64,000 nucleotides of DNA from Oceanimonas smirnovii ATCC BAA-899 (lineage in GTDB: Bacteria > Pseudomonadota > Gammaproteobacteria > Enterobacterales > Aeromonadaceae). The stretch is taken from positions 1 to 64,000 of the forward strand of contig NZ_KB908465.1 in assembly GCF_000381965.1 (NCBI RefSeq). Direction: 5' to 3'. The translations under genes and the position numbers were made by a program. Under the pieces are notes generated by a model. The model saw only the letters and a program-made list of their open reading frames with translations, did no database searches and was not told where the DNA came from. Positions 25,414 to 34,670 of the stretch are shown piece after piece (within the stretch, counting starts at the first letter, position 1; each line of letters starts with the position of its first letter).

Positions 25414-26769
25414 ATGCCTCCTCTTGCTCTGACCATTCAGATATTTCATGGTGACGCCTGGCACGATGCCGCCGAGCTGACCCTTGAAAAGCCGCTGCTG
25501 GGAAGAAGTGGCCCTGTACGGCTGGACTATCAATTTGATTACGCTGTTAACCATCAATATCGCGATGATGAACATGCTTGCGGGTTAACGCTGCCGGTTG
25601 AACTGATGATTCCCCATGAGGCACCAGTATGGTTTGGCTTTCTTGATGACATTATGCCTGCGGGGGCAGCCCGCCGATATTGGGTGAATCAGCTCGGGTT
25701 AAGCAATACCACGCCAGAGCGGCAAGACACAGAGCTGCTGCGCCATGGCACCATAGCGCCGGTTGGTAATTTACGTATCAAGGAATCGTTGCCCGAGCTG
25801 CCGGCAAAAAGCACTCTTAAGCAACGTCGCTTTGCCATAACGGAAGTGGTAGAGCGCAATACTGATTTTCTGGAATATGCCCAGCAAATGGGTGCTGCCA
25901 GTGGCGGTGCCACCGGTGCCGGAGGCGAGGCCCCAAAGCTGTTGCTGCGCTGCTCTGCTCAAAATGAAGTTTGGATAGATACCTTTCAGGATGATCTTTA
26001 CACGCCGGATGCTCATTATCTGGTGAAGTTTCCACGTAATAACAGAAGCGCCATCGACTGCGATATTTTGCGTGCCGAATATCATTATTATCAAGAGCTG
26101 CAGAGCCTTGGCATAGAGACCATCAGCACAGCCAATATGAAGCTGCTTGAAGGTGAGCGCTTTCCTTCTCTCTGGTTGCCCCGCTTTGATGTGGCCATAA
26201 AAAAGGGCAAGCTAACTCGCTATGGGCTGGAGTCGGTATATTCGGTGTTAAATAAGGCACCCGGCAGCTATCTGAAACATCAGCAGGTGTTACGTAGCGT
26301 GATTGCGTTATTGGAGCAGCAATATCGCATTACCGAACTGGGCGAGTCGTTTGATCGCCAGGCGTTTGTGATTGAATGGGTGAAGCGGGATCTGTTGAAT
26401 GTAGCTTTTGGTAATTCCGATAACCACGGCCGTAATACGGCTTTGCTTAAAACGCCTGAAGGTATTTGGCTGGCACCAGTATATGACTTTGCTCCCATGA
26501 AAGCAGATCCGGAAATGGTGCCCCGCTCCACCAGCTGGGGCAGCCCTCTGGAAGAAGGGGGTAAGTACAACTGGCAGGCTATTGCCGAGGAGCTTGCCGA
26601 CCTTGCCGAGCCCAGCCATCTGCTGCAGGAGCTGCAAACGCTTGCCGGCAAGCTGACGGGGCTGAAGCCAAGACTAGCCGCACGGGGTGTGCCCGACAGC
26701 ATATTGAATATGCCGGTAATGGGGTTTGATTATCTGGACGACAAACTGAAAAACTGGGGACTGGTATGA
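25414..26769 (+). CDS. hipA: HipA-family serine/threonine kinase toxin
   Basis: The 451-residue kinase resembles HipA toxins, which phosphorylate aminoacyl-tRNA synthetases and cause growth arrest. The catalytic loop is NSDNHGRN, with the catalytic Asp336, followed by APVYDFAPM, the equivalent of the DFG metal-binding motif. An N-terminal HipA subdomain precedes the kinase. An in-frame TTG at 25384 would lie within the third operator-like dyad, so I prefer the ATG at 25414. The ribosome-binding site is weak. The downstream hipB start overlaps the stop by four bases (ATGA), an order reversed relative to E. coli hipBA. Confidence 0.9.
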   Translation: MPPLALTIQIFHGDAWHDAAELTLEKPLLGRSGPVRLDYQFDYAVNHQYRDDEHACGLTLPVELMIPHEAPVWFGFLDDIMPAGAARRYWVNQLGLSNTTPERQDTELLRHGTIAPVGNLRIKESLPELPAKSTLKQRRFAITEVVERNTDFLEYAQQMGAASGGATGAGGEAPKLLLRCSAQNEVWIDTFQDDLYTPDAHYLVKFPRNNRSAIDCDILRAEYHYYQELQSLGIETISTANMKLLEGERFPSLWLPRFDVAIKKGKLTRYGLESVYSVLNKAPGSYLKHQQVLRSVIALLEQQYRITELGESFDRQAFVIEWVKRDLLNVAFGNSDNHGRNTALLKTPEGIWLAPVYDFAPMKADPEMVPRSTSWGSPLEEGGKYNWQAIAEELADLAEPSHLLQELQTLAGKLTGLKPRLAARGVPDSILNMPVMGFDYLDDKLKNWGLV

Positions 26770-27089
26770 ATAAAAAAAGTCCCGCCGCACGAGAAGCCTT
26801 GCTGTTCTCACTGCTGGATAAATTATTCAGTGGCGACATCACCGAAGGCGAGCTGTTGCGAACCCTGCGTAAGGAACTGCTGGAAATGTCGCAAACCGAT
26901 TACGCCAATATGGTGGGAGTGAGCCGGCGCACCCTGTCGGATATTGAGCGCAACGCCGGCAGCCCCACCCTGGCGGTGCTGAACGCGGTATTTCGACCGC
27001 TGGGGCTGAAAGCCGGCCTGGTGCCCAGAAGCCCGGCCATGATGAGAAAAATGCTGATAAAAAAAGACAGCTCCGAGATTGAGGAGTAG
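26766..27089 (+). CDS. hipB: HipB-like XRE-family antitoxin/repressor
   Basis: The 107-residue protein has a helix-turn-helix of the XRE type: LLEMSQTDYANMVGVSRRTLSDIERNAG (given here by its ends; the recognition helix is VSRRTLSDIE). A short basic C-terminal tail (KMLIKKDSSEIEE) follows. It overlaps hipA by four bases and is therefore coupled to it. It is expected to neutralise HipA and repress the operon through the dyads upstream of hipA. The long N-terminal extension (about 35 residues before the HTH) is unusual for short HipB proteins. Confidence 0.88.
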   Translation: MNKKSPAAREALLFSLLDKLFSGDITEGELLRTLRKELLEMSQTDYANMVGVSRRTLSDIERNAGSPTLAVLNAVFRPLGLKAGLVPRSPAMMRKMLIKKDSSEIEE

Positions 27090-27105
27090 AAAAAGACACA
27101 TATCC

Positions 27106-27155
27106 TTGTTATTTCCGTGCTAAATGCCTTTAATGGTGAAAAACAAAAAGCACGG
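27106..27155 (+). promoter_or_regulatory. Promoter of the WYL regulator with a CCGTGC/GCACGG dyad
   Basis: TTGTTA (27106-27111), 17-base spacer, TTTAAT (27129-27134) forms a reasonable promoter. The inverted repeat CCGTGC (27115-27120) and GCACGG (27150-27155) brackets the -10 box and the expected start point, with 29 bases between arms. Such placement fits autorepression by the downstream WYL protein, as reported for related defence-island WYL regulators. Binding here is inferred. Confidence 0.5.
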
Positions 27156-27160
27156 ACGCC

Positions 27161-27997
27161 ATGATAAAGCCCGAACTACACCGCCGTTACTGGTTAATTG
27201 AGCTAATCAGCTATTGGGAAGGCCGGCTGACCACCGGCCATTTACGGCAGTTTTTTGGCATCAGCCGGCAGCAGGCCAGCAAAGATATTAACCAATATCA
27301 GCAGGATCACACCGGTAACCTGGAATATTGCCCGTCACGCAAGGGCTATTTGCCCGGCAAACATTTCAACCCTGCCCATATTTCCGCTGACGTGGCGGAA
27401 TATCTCAACTGGGTGACCGGCCAAAGCGCACACACCATGCCCGCCGACCCAGGCTACCGGCTGGAACATGCCATTCTGCTGCCGCCGGCCAGAAATGTAT
27501 CTCCAAATGTTATTCGCCCGCTGGTGCACGCCCTGCGTCATCATGAACGGCTGGACGTGGACTATGGCGCGGTAAGCAGCACTGACCGCGATGGCCGCAT
27601 TATCGTGCCGGTGCGCTTTGTGAATACCGGCAGCCGCTGGCACCTGCGCGCCTGGTGTGAAAAAGCGCAAAACTACCGTGATTTTGTTCTCAGCCGCTTT
27701 CACGGTGTGCCAGCACCGGAAGGCAAACCCCTGGCACCACTGCCGCCCGACACCCGCTGGAACACACACATCACCCTTCACATCACCCCCGATCCCCGCT
27801 TAAGCCCCGAACAACAACAAGCCCTGATCCACGACTACGCCATGCATAACGGGAGGCTCGAAATAAACACCCGCGCCGCCCTGGCCGGCTATTTGCTGCG
27901 TGAAATGCAGATAAACACCAAAATGCTCGACATCAACCCCGCCGCCCAGCAGCTCATTCTGGCCAACCAGAATGAAGTGAAGGAGTGGTTGTTTTAA
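27161..27997 (+). CDS. WYL-domain transcriptional regulator upstream of the cas operon
   Basis: The 278-residue protein has an N-terminal winged helix-turn-helix (TTGHLRQFFGISRQQASKDIN) and a WYL-type ligand-binding domain in the middle (LDVDYGAVSS, RIIVPVRFVNTGSRWHLRAWC). A C-terminal WCX-like extension follows. This arrangement matches the BrxR/CapW type of regulator found next to defence systems. It lies 99 bases upstream of cas1 on the same strand, so it may control cas expression. That link is inferred. The ribosome-binding site is poor, and the 99-base gap to cas1 shows no convincing promoter. Confidence 0.85.
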   Translation: MIKPELHRRYWLIELISYWEGRLTTGHLRQFFGISRQQASKDINQYQQDHTGNLEYCPSRKGYLPGKHFNPAHISADVAEYLNWVTGQSAHTMPADPGYRLEHAILLPPARNVSPNVIRPLVHALRHHERLDVDYGAVSSTDRDGRIIVPVRFVNTGSRWHLRAWCEKAQNYRDFVLSRFHGVPAPEGKPLAPLPPDTRWNTHITLHITPDPRLSPEQQQALIHDYAMHNGRLEINTRAALAGYLLREMQINTKMLDINPAAQQLILANQNEVKEWLF

Positions 27998-28096
27998 AGA
28001 CCTGTAAAGTGACGCGACATGTTTTTTGTACAGGGTTGGCCTTTGGTAACAGAAAGGGCAGAGTAGAAAAGTAGCTATTTAAGTAAGGGCAATATC

Positions 28097-29074
28097 ATGG
28101 ATGATTTTTCACCATCAGATCTGAAAACCATACTGCACTCCAAGCGCGCCAATATTTATTATCTGGAATATTGCCGGGTGCTTGTGAAGGGCGGTCGAGT
28201 GGAATATGTCACCGATGAAGGTCGTCGCTCTCATTACTGGAATATTCCCATTGCCAACACCACCACAGTTTTACTGGGTACTGGCACTTCCGTGACTCAG
28301 GCCGCGATGCGGGAGCTGGCCAAGGCGGGAGTGCTGGTTGGTTTTTGTGGCGGGGGCGGAACACCTTTGTTCAGCGCCAATGAGGTGGATGTTGATGTAG
28401 CCTGGTTTTCTCCACAAAGTGAATATCGGCCCACGGAATATTTACAGAATTGGGTACGGTTCTGGTTTGACGATGAGCAACGGCTGCAAGCGGCACGAAA
28501 AATTCAGTTGGCCAGACTGAAGCAGTTGCAAAAGCACTGGCTGGATAACCGTCAGTTAAAAGAGCAGGGATTTGATATTGCCGCTGATCATCTGGTGCCG
28601 CTGCTGGAGCAGCACCGGCAGAATATTCAGCAGGCGGTTAACGTAACCGGTTTATTAACCGAAGAAGCGCGCCTGACCAAACATCTGTTCAAACTGGCGG
28701 CCCGAGCCGTGTCTTATGGCGATTTTGTGCGAGCCAAGCGGGGCAGCGGCACCGATCCGGCCAACCGTTTTCTGGATCATGGAAACTATCTGGCTTATGG
28801 CCTGGGGGCAACCGCCACTTGGGTGCTGGGCTTGCCTCATGGTCTGGCGGTGCTGCACGGCAAAACCCGTCGGGGAGGACTGGTGTTTGACGCCGCCGAT
28901 CTGGTGAAAGACGCCCTGGTCTTGCCTCAGGCGTTTTTGTCGGCGGTGAAAGGTGAAGAAGAGCAGGAGTTTCGCCGGCACTGTATTGAATCGCTGACCC
29001 GCGCCGAAGCCCTGGACGTTATGGTGGACACTCTCAAAGACATAGCAACAGAGCTTGGGGGAGTGGCCTCATGA
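28097..29074 (+). CDS. cas1: Cas1 integrase, type I-F
   Basis: The 325-residue endonuclease/integrase inserts new spacers at the leader end of the array with the Cas2-3 protein. Candidate metal ligands are Glu190 (TEEARLTK), His254 (VLHGKTRRG) and Asp265/Asp268 (VFDAADLVKD), positions that agree with type I-F Cas1 from Pseudomonas as I recall it. Length and the N-terminus (SDLKTILHSKRANIYYLE) fit subtype I-F. Its stop overlaps the next start by four bases (ATGA). Confidence 0.97.
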   Translation: MDDFSPSDLKTILHSKRANIYYLEYCRVLVKGGRVEYVTDEGRRSHYWNIPIANTTTVLLGTGTSVTQAAMRELAKAGVLVGFCGGGGTPLFSANEVDVDVAWFSPQSEYRPTEYLQNWVRFWFDDEQRLQAARKIQLARLKQLQKHWLDNRQLKEQGFDIAADHLVPLLEQHRQNIQQAVNVTGLLTEEARLTKHLFKLAARAVSYGDFVRAKRGSGTDPANRFLDHGNYLAYGLGATATWVLGLPHGLAVLHGKTRRGGLVFDAADLVKDALVLPQAFLSAVKGEEEQEFRRHCIESLTRAEALDVMVDTLKDIATELGGVAS

Positions 29075-32000
29075 ATGTGCTGCTGATTTCCCGTTGCAAT
29101 AAAAACGCCCTGACAGAAACCCGGCGCATTCTGGATCAGTTTGCCGAACGAAAGGGCGACCGGGCCTGGCAAACCCCCATTACCTGGGATGGTCTGACCA
29201 CCCTGCGCAGGTTATTGCGCAAAACCGCCCGTAAAAATACGGCGGTAGCCTGCCACTGGATTAGAGGCAAGGATCATAGTGAGCTGATGTGGGTCGTGGG
29301 TGACAGCAGCCGTTTTAATGCGGAGGGCACGGTGCCGACCAACATCACAGGGCGCAACATTTTGCGTCAGCAGGATGAAAACGACTGGCATACCGCAGAA
29401 GACATCAAGTTACTGGCGGCGCTGGCGGCATTGCTCCACGATGTGGGCAAGGCTTGTAAGGCGTTTCAGCAAAGGCTGCTGGGCAAAGGTCCGCAAGGTG
29501 CCAACATTTACCGTCACGAGTGGATATCGCTGCGTGTATTTCAGGCATTTGTCGGTAAGGATGACGATGCTGGCTGGCTCTCTCGCCTGGCTGATGCGGA
29601 TAGTCTTCAGCATGATTGGCTGGATAATCTGGTAAAGGACGGAATGGATAACACGGCTCCTTATCCATTTCGCTCGCTACCGCCGTTGGCTCAGGCCATA
29701 GGTTGGCTGATTATCACTCATCATCGCCTGCCAGGCAGGCCCACTCTGGAAGGCCTGAGAGCGCAAGAGCTGGAGTTACCGCTAACAGATATAGACTCAC
29801 AGTGGAATCAACGCACTGACCATTCTGATCCCGAAGAGATAGCACCTTACTGGATCTTTGACGCGCCACTGCCGGTGGCGACCAAGCGCTGGCGTACACA
29901 AGCTGCAAAATATGCGCAACGTTTACAGCAGCGTCTGGAGAGATCTCCTGATGGCTGGCTGAGTAATGCTTATGTAATGCACCTGGCCCGTTTGTCGCTG
30001 ATGCTTTCTGACCATCATTATTCCAGCCTGTCTGCACCCAACCAGCGTGTTAAGGGCGAAGCTGATTATCCTCTCTATGCCAATACCAACCGCAAAACCG
30101 GCGAGCTTTGTCAGCGGCTGGATGAGCATCTGCTGGGCGTGGCCAAAGTCAGCCGCAGTGTCAGTCATCATCTGTCCACTCTGAATGAAAACTTGCCCCG
30201 TCTGGCCCGCCATAAAGGTTTCAGAAAGCGCAGCCAGCATGCGCGTTTTCGGTGGCAGGATCATGCTTTTGATCTGGCTGAAGGGTTAAGGGCGCGCGCT
30301 GCTCGTCAGGGCTTTTTCGGTATTAACATGGCCTCCACCGGCTGTGGCAAAACCCTGGCCAATGGTCGCATTCTTTATGCGTTGGCCAATCCTCAGCAAG
30401 GTGCTCGATTTTCCGTGGCATTGGGGTTAAGAACGCTCACATTGCAAACTGGTCAGGCTTATCGTGAGCGCCTGCATCTGGGAGATGACGAGCTGGCTGT
30501 CAGGGTTGGTGGCAGCGCCAGCCGCCAATTATATGAATTTTATGAGGCTCAGGCTGAGGCCAGTGGCTCGGCATCGTCTCAGTCTCTGGTACCGGAAGAC
30601 AGCCATGTGGTGTTTGAAGGCAACTTTTCCGAGCACCCGGTACTGAAAACGGCCTGCCATGATGACAGGATAAAGGCCCTTATTTCGGCACCTGTGCTGG
30701 TGTGTACGGTGGATCATCTGATCCCGGCAACGGAAAGCGAGCGGGGCGGTCATCAGATTGCGCCCATGTTACGTTTGCTCAGCAGCGATTTGGTGCTGGA
30801 TGAAATAGATGATTTCGACATTAACGACCTGCCTGCCCTTACCCGCCTGGTTTACTGGACTGGCTTGCTTGGCAGCCGGGTGTTGCTGTCTTCGGCCACT
30901 ATTCCTCCTTCTTTAGCAGAGGGGCTGTTTCGTGCCTACAAGGCAGGGCGTGAGCAATTTCAGCGCAACAGGGGAGAGCCGGGCACGGCAGTAAATATCT
31001 GTTGTGCCTGGTTTGATGAGCATGACCGCCAGCATGATGACTGCCCGGATGAAGCGAGCTACGCTCGGGCACACCAGCGTTTTGTGGAAAAACGTGCTCA
31101 GAAGCTTGCCCGGGACGACGTACGCCGGCGGGCAGAGCTGGCGCGTTTGTCCACATTAACCGGCCAGACTCAGCTGTTGCGCTACGGGTTTGCAAAGGAT
31201 CTGATGCAGCAGGCCATGGTGTTGCATCAGGCTCATCATTCGGTGGATCCTTACTCACACAAGCGGGTGAGTTTTGGCCTGGCGCGCATGGCCAACATTG
31301 AACCCATGGTTGAGGTGGCCAAGGCCATGTATGCCATGGGTGCTGAAACCGGCACCCTTATTCACCTTTGTGTTTACCACTCTCAATATCCGTTACTGCT
31401 CCGCTCAGCCATTGAGCAGCAGCTGGATAGCGCACTGAACCGAAAAGACAGCAATGCCGTGTTTGAGCTGCCGGAAATACGCCGGCAAATTGATGGCCAT
31501 GCTGAGCAGGATCAGCTGTTTATTGTGCTCGCCAGCCCTGTAGCAGAGGTCGGCAGGGACCACGACTATGACTGGGCTATTGTGGAGCCTTCCTCCATGC
31601 GCTCGCTTATTCAGCTTGCCGGCCGGGTTCGCCGTCACCGGCCGGAAGTGTACGAGACACCTAATATTGCGCTGTTACATACCAACCTGAGAGCGCTGGA
31701 GCACAAGGGCAAGCCCGCATTCTGCAGGCCCGGCTTTGAAAGTGCTGACTTTTTGCTGAGCAGTCATGATCTGGAACAGCTGCTGTTGCCTGAAGAGCGG
31801 AATGTGATTGATGCCAGACCACGAATTTTGCCCCGTAGCGAGCTGAACGCTAAAACCAGCCTGGTGGATCTGGAGCATGCCCGGCTGCAGGCTCAAATGC
31901 TGGGCCAACAAATACCACAGGTAAGTGCTGGTGGTAACCGCCGCCGGCGCAGGGCTGAGCCAGTGCAGCCATTGTCTGCTGCCCGTTGTTATCTGCACTC

Positions 32001-32373
32001 TGGTGCCATGCTGACGTCCATTCTGCAGCGCCGCCAGCCGTTTCGGGAAAGTCATGCCATACAGGATGACCTGGTGCTGCTGCCCGATGAAGACGGTGTA
32101 AACGTGCAACTGCACAAGGTTGAGTTCAGCCGAGAACACCGCACAGACCTGTACATTCCGGTAGATCATCTTCTTCATCAGGTTCAGCTTGCATGTGCCC
32201 AAGGCGTCGTGACCTGGGGCGCAGCAGACTATCTGGTTGCACTGGAGGCGCTGGCCGAAAAAATGGAGCTGCCTCTCGATGTATGTGCAAAGCGCTTTGG
32301 CACACTGTCACTGGATCAAAAAGACAATGGCTGGGAGTTTCACCCGGCCCTTGGGTTTACCGTGCGCCGATAA
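29071..32373 (+). CDS. cas3: Cas2-Cas3 fusion nuclease-helicase, type I-F
   Basis: The 1100-residue protein has the I-F fusion layout. A Cas2-like domain (about 1-95; MNVLLISRCNKNA) serves adaptation. The HD nuclease domain has His123-Asp124 in LLHDVGK. The SF2 helicase has Walker A STGCGKT (422-428), DEID box (577-580), SSATIP after it, and the motif VI-like QLAGRVRRHRP. A C-terminal domain completes it. It degrades DNA recruited by the Csy complex and works with Cas1 in spacer integration. All key residues look intact. Its start overlaps cas1. Confidence 0.97.
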   Translation: MNVLLISRCNKNALTETRRILDQFAERKGDRAWQTPITWDGLTTLRRLLRKTARKNTAVACHWIRGKDHSELMWVVGDSSRFNAEGTVPTNITGRNILRQQDENDWHTAEDIKLLAALAALLHDVGKACKAFQQRLLGKGPQGANIYRHEWISLRVFQAFVGKDDDAGWLSRLADADSLQHDWLDNLVKDGMDNTAPYPFRSLPPLAQAIGWLIITHHRLPGRPTLEGLRAQELELPLTDIDSQWNQRTDHSDPEEIAPYWIFDAPLPVATKRWRTQAAKYAQRLQQRLERSPDGWLSNAYVMHLARLSLMLSDHHYSSLSAPNQRVKGEADYPLYANTNRKTGELCQRLDEHLLGVAKVSRSVSHHLSTLNENLPRLARHKGFRKRSQHARFRWQDHAFDLAEGLRARAARQGFFGINMASTGCGKTLANGRILYALANPQQGARFSVALGLRTLTLQTGQAYRERLHLGDDELAVRVGGSASRQLYEFYEAQAEASGSASSQSLVPEDSHVVFEGNFSEHPVLKTACHDDRIKALISAPVLVCTVDHLIPATESERGGHQIAPMLRLLSSDLVLDEIDDFDINDLPALTRLVYWTGLLGSRVLLSSATIPPSLAEGLFRAYKAGREQFQRNRGEPGTAVNICCAWFDEHDRQHDDCPDEASYARAHQRFVEKRAQKLARDDVRRRAELARLSTLTGQTQLLRYGFAKDLMQQAMVLHQAHHSVDPYSHKRVSFGLARMANIEPMVEVAKAMYAMGAETGTLIHLCVYHSQYPLLLRSAIEQQLDSALNRKDSNAVFELPEIRRQIDGHAEQDQLFIVLASPVAEVGRDHDYDWAIVEPSSMRSLIQLAGRVRRHRPEVYETPNIALLHTNLRALEHKGKPAFCRPGFESADFLLSSHDLEQLLLPEERNVIDARPRILPRSELNAKTSLVDLEHARLQAQMLGQQIPQVSAGGNRRRRRAEPVQPLSAARCYLHSGAMLTSILQRRQPFRESHAIQDDLVLLPDEDGVNVQLHKVEFSREHRTDLYIPVDHLLHQVQLACAQGVVTWGAADYLVALEALAEKMELPLDVCAKRFGTLSLDQKDNGWEFHPALGFTVRR

Positions 32374-32420
32374 TGAGGCGCTTGTGGCTTAACGTTATGG
32401 ATTTAACTAAAGGAGGCAAC

Positions 32421-33716
32421 ATGGCATTGGAGCCCGGCGCACGAAGCGCAGAGCTGCGCCAGTTGATGCAGTCATTTATTGATGAGCGACTGGCGGCCAA
32501 GCTTGAAAAACTGGAGCCTGATGATCCCAAATATCAGGATTTGCAGCTTCAGTATCGGTTTGAAAATTGGGTGGAAGATGCAGCGCGTCGTGTTGGGCAG
32601 CTGCAGGTTGTTTCTCACACGCTCAAAGCAATACATCCAGATGCCAAAGGCACGAGCTTGTTTGCGCCACTTGAGCTCTTGGCCGCTCACCCCTGGGTTG
32701 GAAGCCATTTACTTGAAGAAAATTATGCCACCGATGTAGTTGGCAACGCGGCTGCACTGGATGTCTATAAATTCCTCAAACTGGAATATCAAGGCAAAAC
32801 ACTGCTGGCCAGATCGCTGGAGCGGGATGCGGCCTTGCTGTCGGCCTTGAATGATGATGCGTCAAAGGCACAGGAGTGGCTTGATGCTTTTGCATCCATT
32901 ACTGATAACAAAAGTAAAGTAAGCTCCAGTACGCGCGCCAAGCAGATTTACTGGCTTACCGGCGATGATCCCACCCAAAATGATCATTTTCATCTGTTGT
33001 CGCCACTTTATCCGTCATCATTGGTACACAGGGTATACCAGCATATTCAGCATGACAGGTTCAGTGAAGAGGCCAAGGCTGCCCGGCAGGCAAGGCGTGA
33101 TAATAAAGCATCGGAAACAGGGTATGCCGATTATCCGAACCTGGCTGTTCAGAAACTGGGCGGCACCAAGCCTCAAAATATTTCTCAGCTTAATAGCGAG
33201 CGTGGTGGCAATAATTACTTGCTGTGCTCGCTGCCGCCGGTCTGGCAAAGCCGTGACCAGCGCCCACCCCTGAAGACAGATTCAGTGTTTCCGCGTTTTG
33301 TGCGTCAGCAGCAGCCCCGCTGGCTATTGGCCAAATTGCGTGATTTTTTGCTGAGCAACCCGCCGGCCAATGTGCGGACCCGCACACGGGTAGATGCTTA
33401 TATTGATGCCCTGATCGATGAAATGATCCTGTTCAGTGCTTATTTTCAGCAACTGGAGCCGGGCTGGTCTGCCGACCCTGATTGTCAGCTGGTGGAGGCC
33501 GAGCAACTCTGGCTTGACCCCATGCGTGCCGAACAGGATGAAGACGTTGCCGCTCGCCGAATGGCGGGGGAGTGGGTAAAGGAGGTACAGCATCGTTTTG
33601 CCAACCAGGTAAACAAGGCGCTGGGCAAATTGCCGGTAGGGGATGGTGAGCACAGTGAGTGGATGAGCCGTGTTCATAAAAAACTGAATGCACTGCGGGA
33701 GGTGCTTGATGACTGA
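32421..33716 (+). CDS. csy1: Csy1 (Cas8f) large subunit of the type I-F surveillance complex
   Basis: The 431-residue protein is the large subunit that recognises the PAM within the Csy complex. It begins with AELRQLMQSFIDERLAAKLE. Later parts matching the family include ENYATDVVGNAAALDVYKFL and PPVWQSRDQRPP. The ATG at 32421 is preceded by a strong AAGGAGG, and the long in-frame upstream extension lies inside cas3, so I reject it. A 47-base gap separates it from cas3, and it overlaps csy2 by eight bases. Confidence 0.95.
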   Translation: MALEPGARSAELRQLMQSFIDERLAAKLEKLEPDDPKYQDLQLQYRFENWVEDAARRVGQLQVVSHTLKAIHPDAKGTSLFAPLELLAAHPWVGSHLLEENYATDVVGNAAALDVYKFLKLEYQGKTLLARSLERDAALLSALNDDASKAQEWLDAFASITDNKSKVSSSTRAKQIYWLTGDDPTQNDHFHLLSPLYPSSLVHRVYQHIQHDRFSEEAKAARQARRDNKASETGYADYPNLAVQKLGGTKPQNISQLNSERGGNNYLLCSLPPVWQSRDQRPPLKTDSVFPRFVRQQQPRWLLAKLRDFLLSNPPANVRTRTRVDAYIDALIDEMILFSAYFQQLEPGWSADPDCQLVEAEQLWLDPMRAEQDEDVAARRMAGEWVKEVQHRFANQVNKALGKLPVGDGEHSEWMSRVHKKLNALREVLDD

Positions 33717-34668
33717 ACCAAATACCCTGCTTATTTTGCCGCGGTTGCGCATTCAAAATGCCAATGCCATTTCTGGCAACCTGACCTGGGGCTTTCCGGC
33801 CATGACGGCCTTTGCTGGTCTGAGTCATGCGCTTGAACGCAAATGTGCTGACGCCGGCCTGAAAGTGGCTTTTCCAGGCATTGGCGTGGTGTGCCATCAC
33901 CATGAAGCGCAAGTTACTCAGGGAGGGTATCAGCGGGCGTTTCACCTTACACGTAACCCCGTGGATAAAACCGGCAAAACCGCCGCCATTGTAGAGGAAG
34001 GGCGTATTCATCTAGAGATTAGCTTGATCCTGGAAGTGGATCTGAAGGATGAACCGCTAAATGACCAGACGGCATTTGCTCAACAAGTGGCAGACCTGGT
34101 TGCCACCCTGCGTGTGGCCGGTGGCACAGTGCAGCCAGCCTTGCCTGGCCAAAGGGTACATCAGCCCTGGCTGATTAACGTGGATGAAGCCGCAGACGTT
34201 CGTAAAAGGCAGCTGCGCCGTTTAACACGACAGCTGTTGCCCGGCTTTGCCCTGGTGCTGCGGGATGATCTGTTGCAGCAGCACCTTGAACTGAGGCAAC
34301 AGCAAAATCCAGACGCCGATTTGCTTGACGCCTGGCTGGATCTGTCTCGCCTGAATCATGAATGCCGGCAAGTAGACGACAGTGTTGAATGGAGTATTCG
34401 GCGGGATTATCCGGGTTGGCTGGTGCCCGTTCCTATCGGGTTTGCCGCATTATCTGAGCTGTACGATGCCGGCACAGTGGACGCTGCCCGTGATCAGACT
34501 ACCCCTTTCCGGTTTGTGGAAGGGCTGTACTCCATCGGGCAATGGCTCAGCCCCCACCGTTTTGAGCGCTTTAACGATTATCTCTGGTATGTGGACAATG
34601 GTCTTGATACCGGTACTTACCGTTTAAATAACGATTATTCCCTGAACCTGCAAGACAAGGAGTTTTGA
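33709..34668 (+). CDS. csy2: Csy2 (Cas5f) subunit of the type I-F surveillance complex
   Basis: The 319-residue RAMP-type protein pairs with Csy1 and holds the 5' handle of the crRNA. The N-terminal [25 protein letters not shown] is typical of Csy2 (only the first part is diagnostic: [11 protein letters not shown]). The start ATG at 33709 lies within the csy1 end, an eight-base overlap suggesting coupled translation. It is followed two bases later by csy3. Confidence 0.95.
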   Translation: MTEPNTLLILPRLRIQNANAISGNLTWGFPAMTAFAGLSHALERKCADAGLKVAFPGIGVVCHHHEAQVTQGGYQRAFHLTRNPVDKTGKTAAIVEEGRIHLEISLILEVDLKDEPLNDQTAFAQQVADLVATLRVAGGTVQPALPGQRVHQPWLINVDEAADVRKRQLRRLTRQLLPGFALVLRDDLLQQHLELRQQQNPDADLLDAWLDLSRLNHECRQVDDSVEWSIRRDYPGWLVPVPIGFAALSELYDAGTVDAARDQTTPFRFVEGLYSIGQWLSPHRFERFNDYLWYVDNGLDTGTYRLNNDYSLNLQDKEF

Positions 34669-34670
34669 AC

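Noticed and set aside
32193-32420. Longer start for csy1
   Set aside because: The in-frame extension is wholly inside cas3, and AAGGAGG directly precedes the ATG at 32421, whose protein begins like known Csy1.
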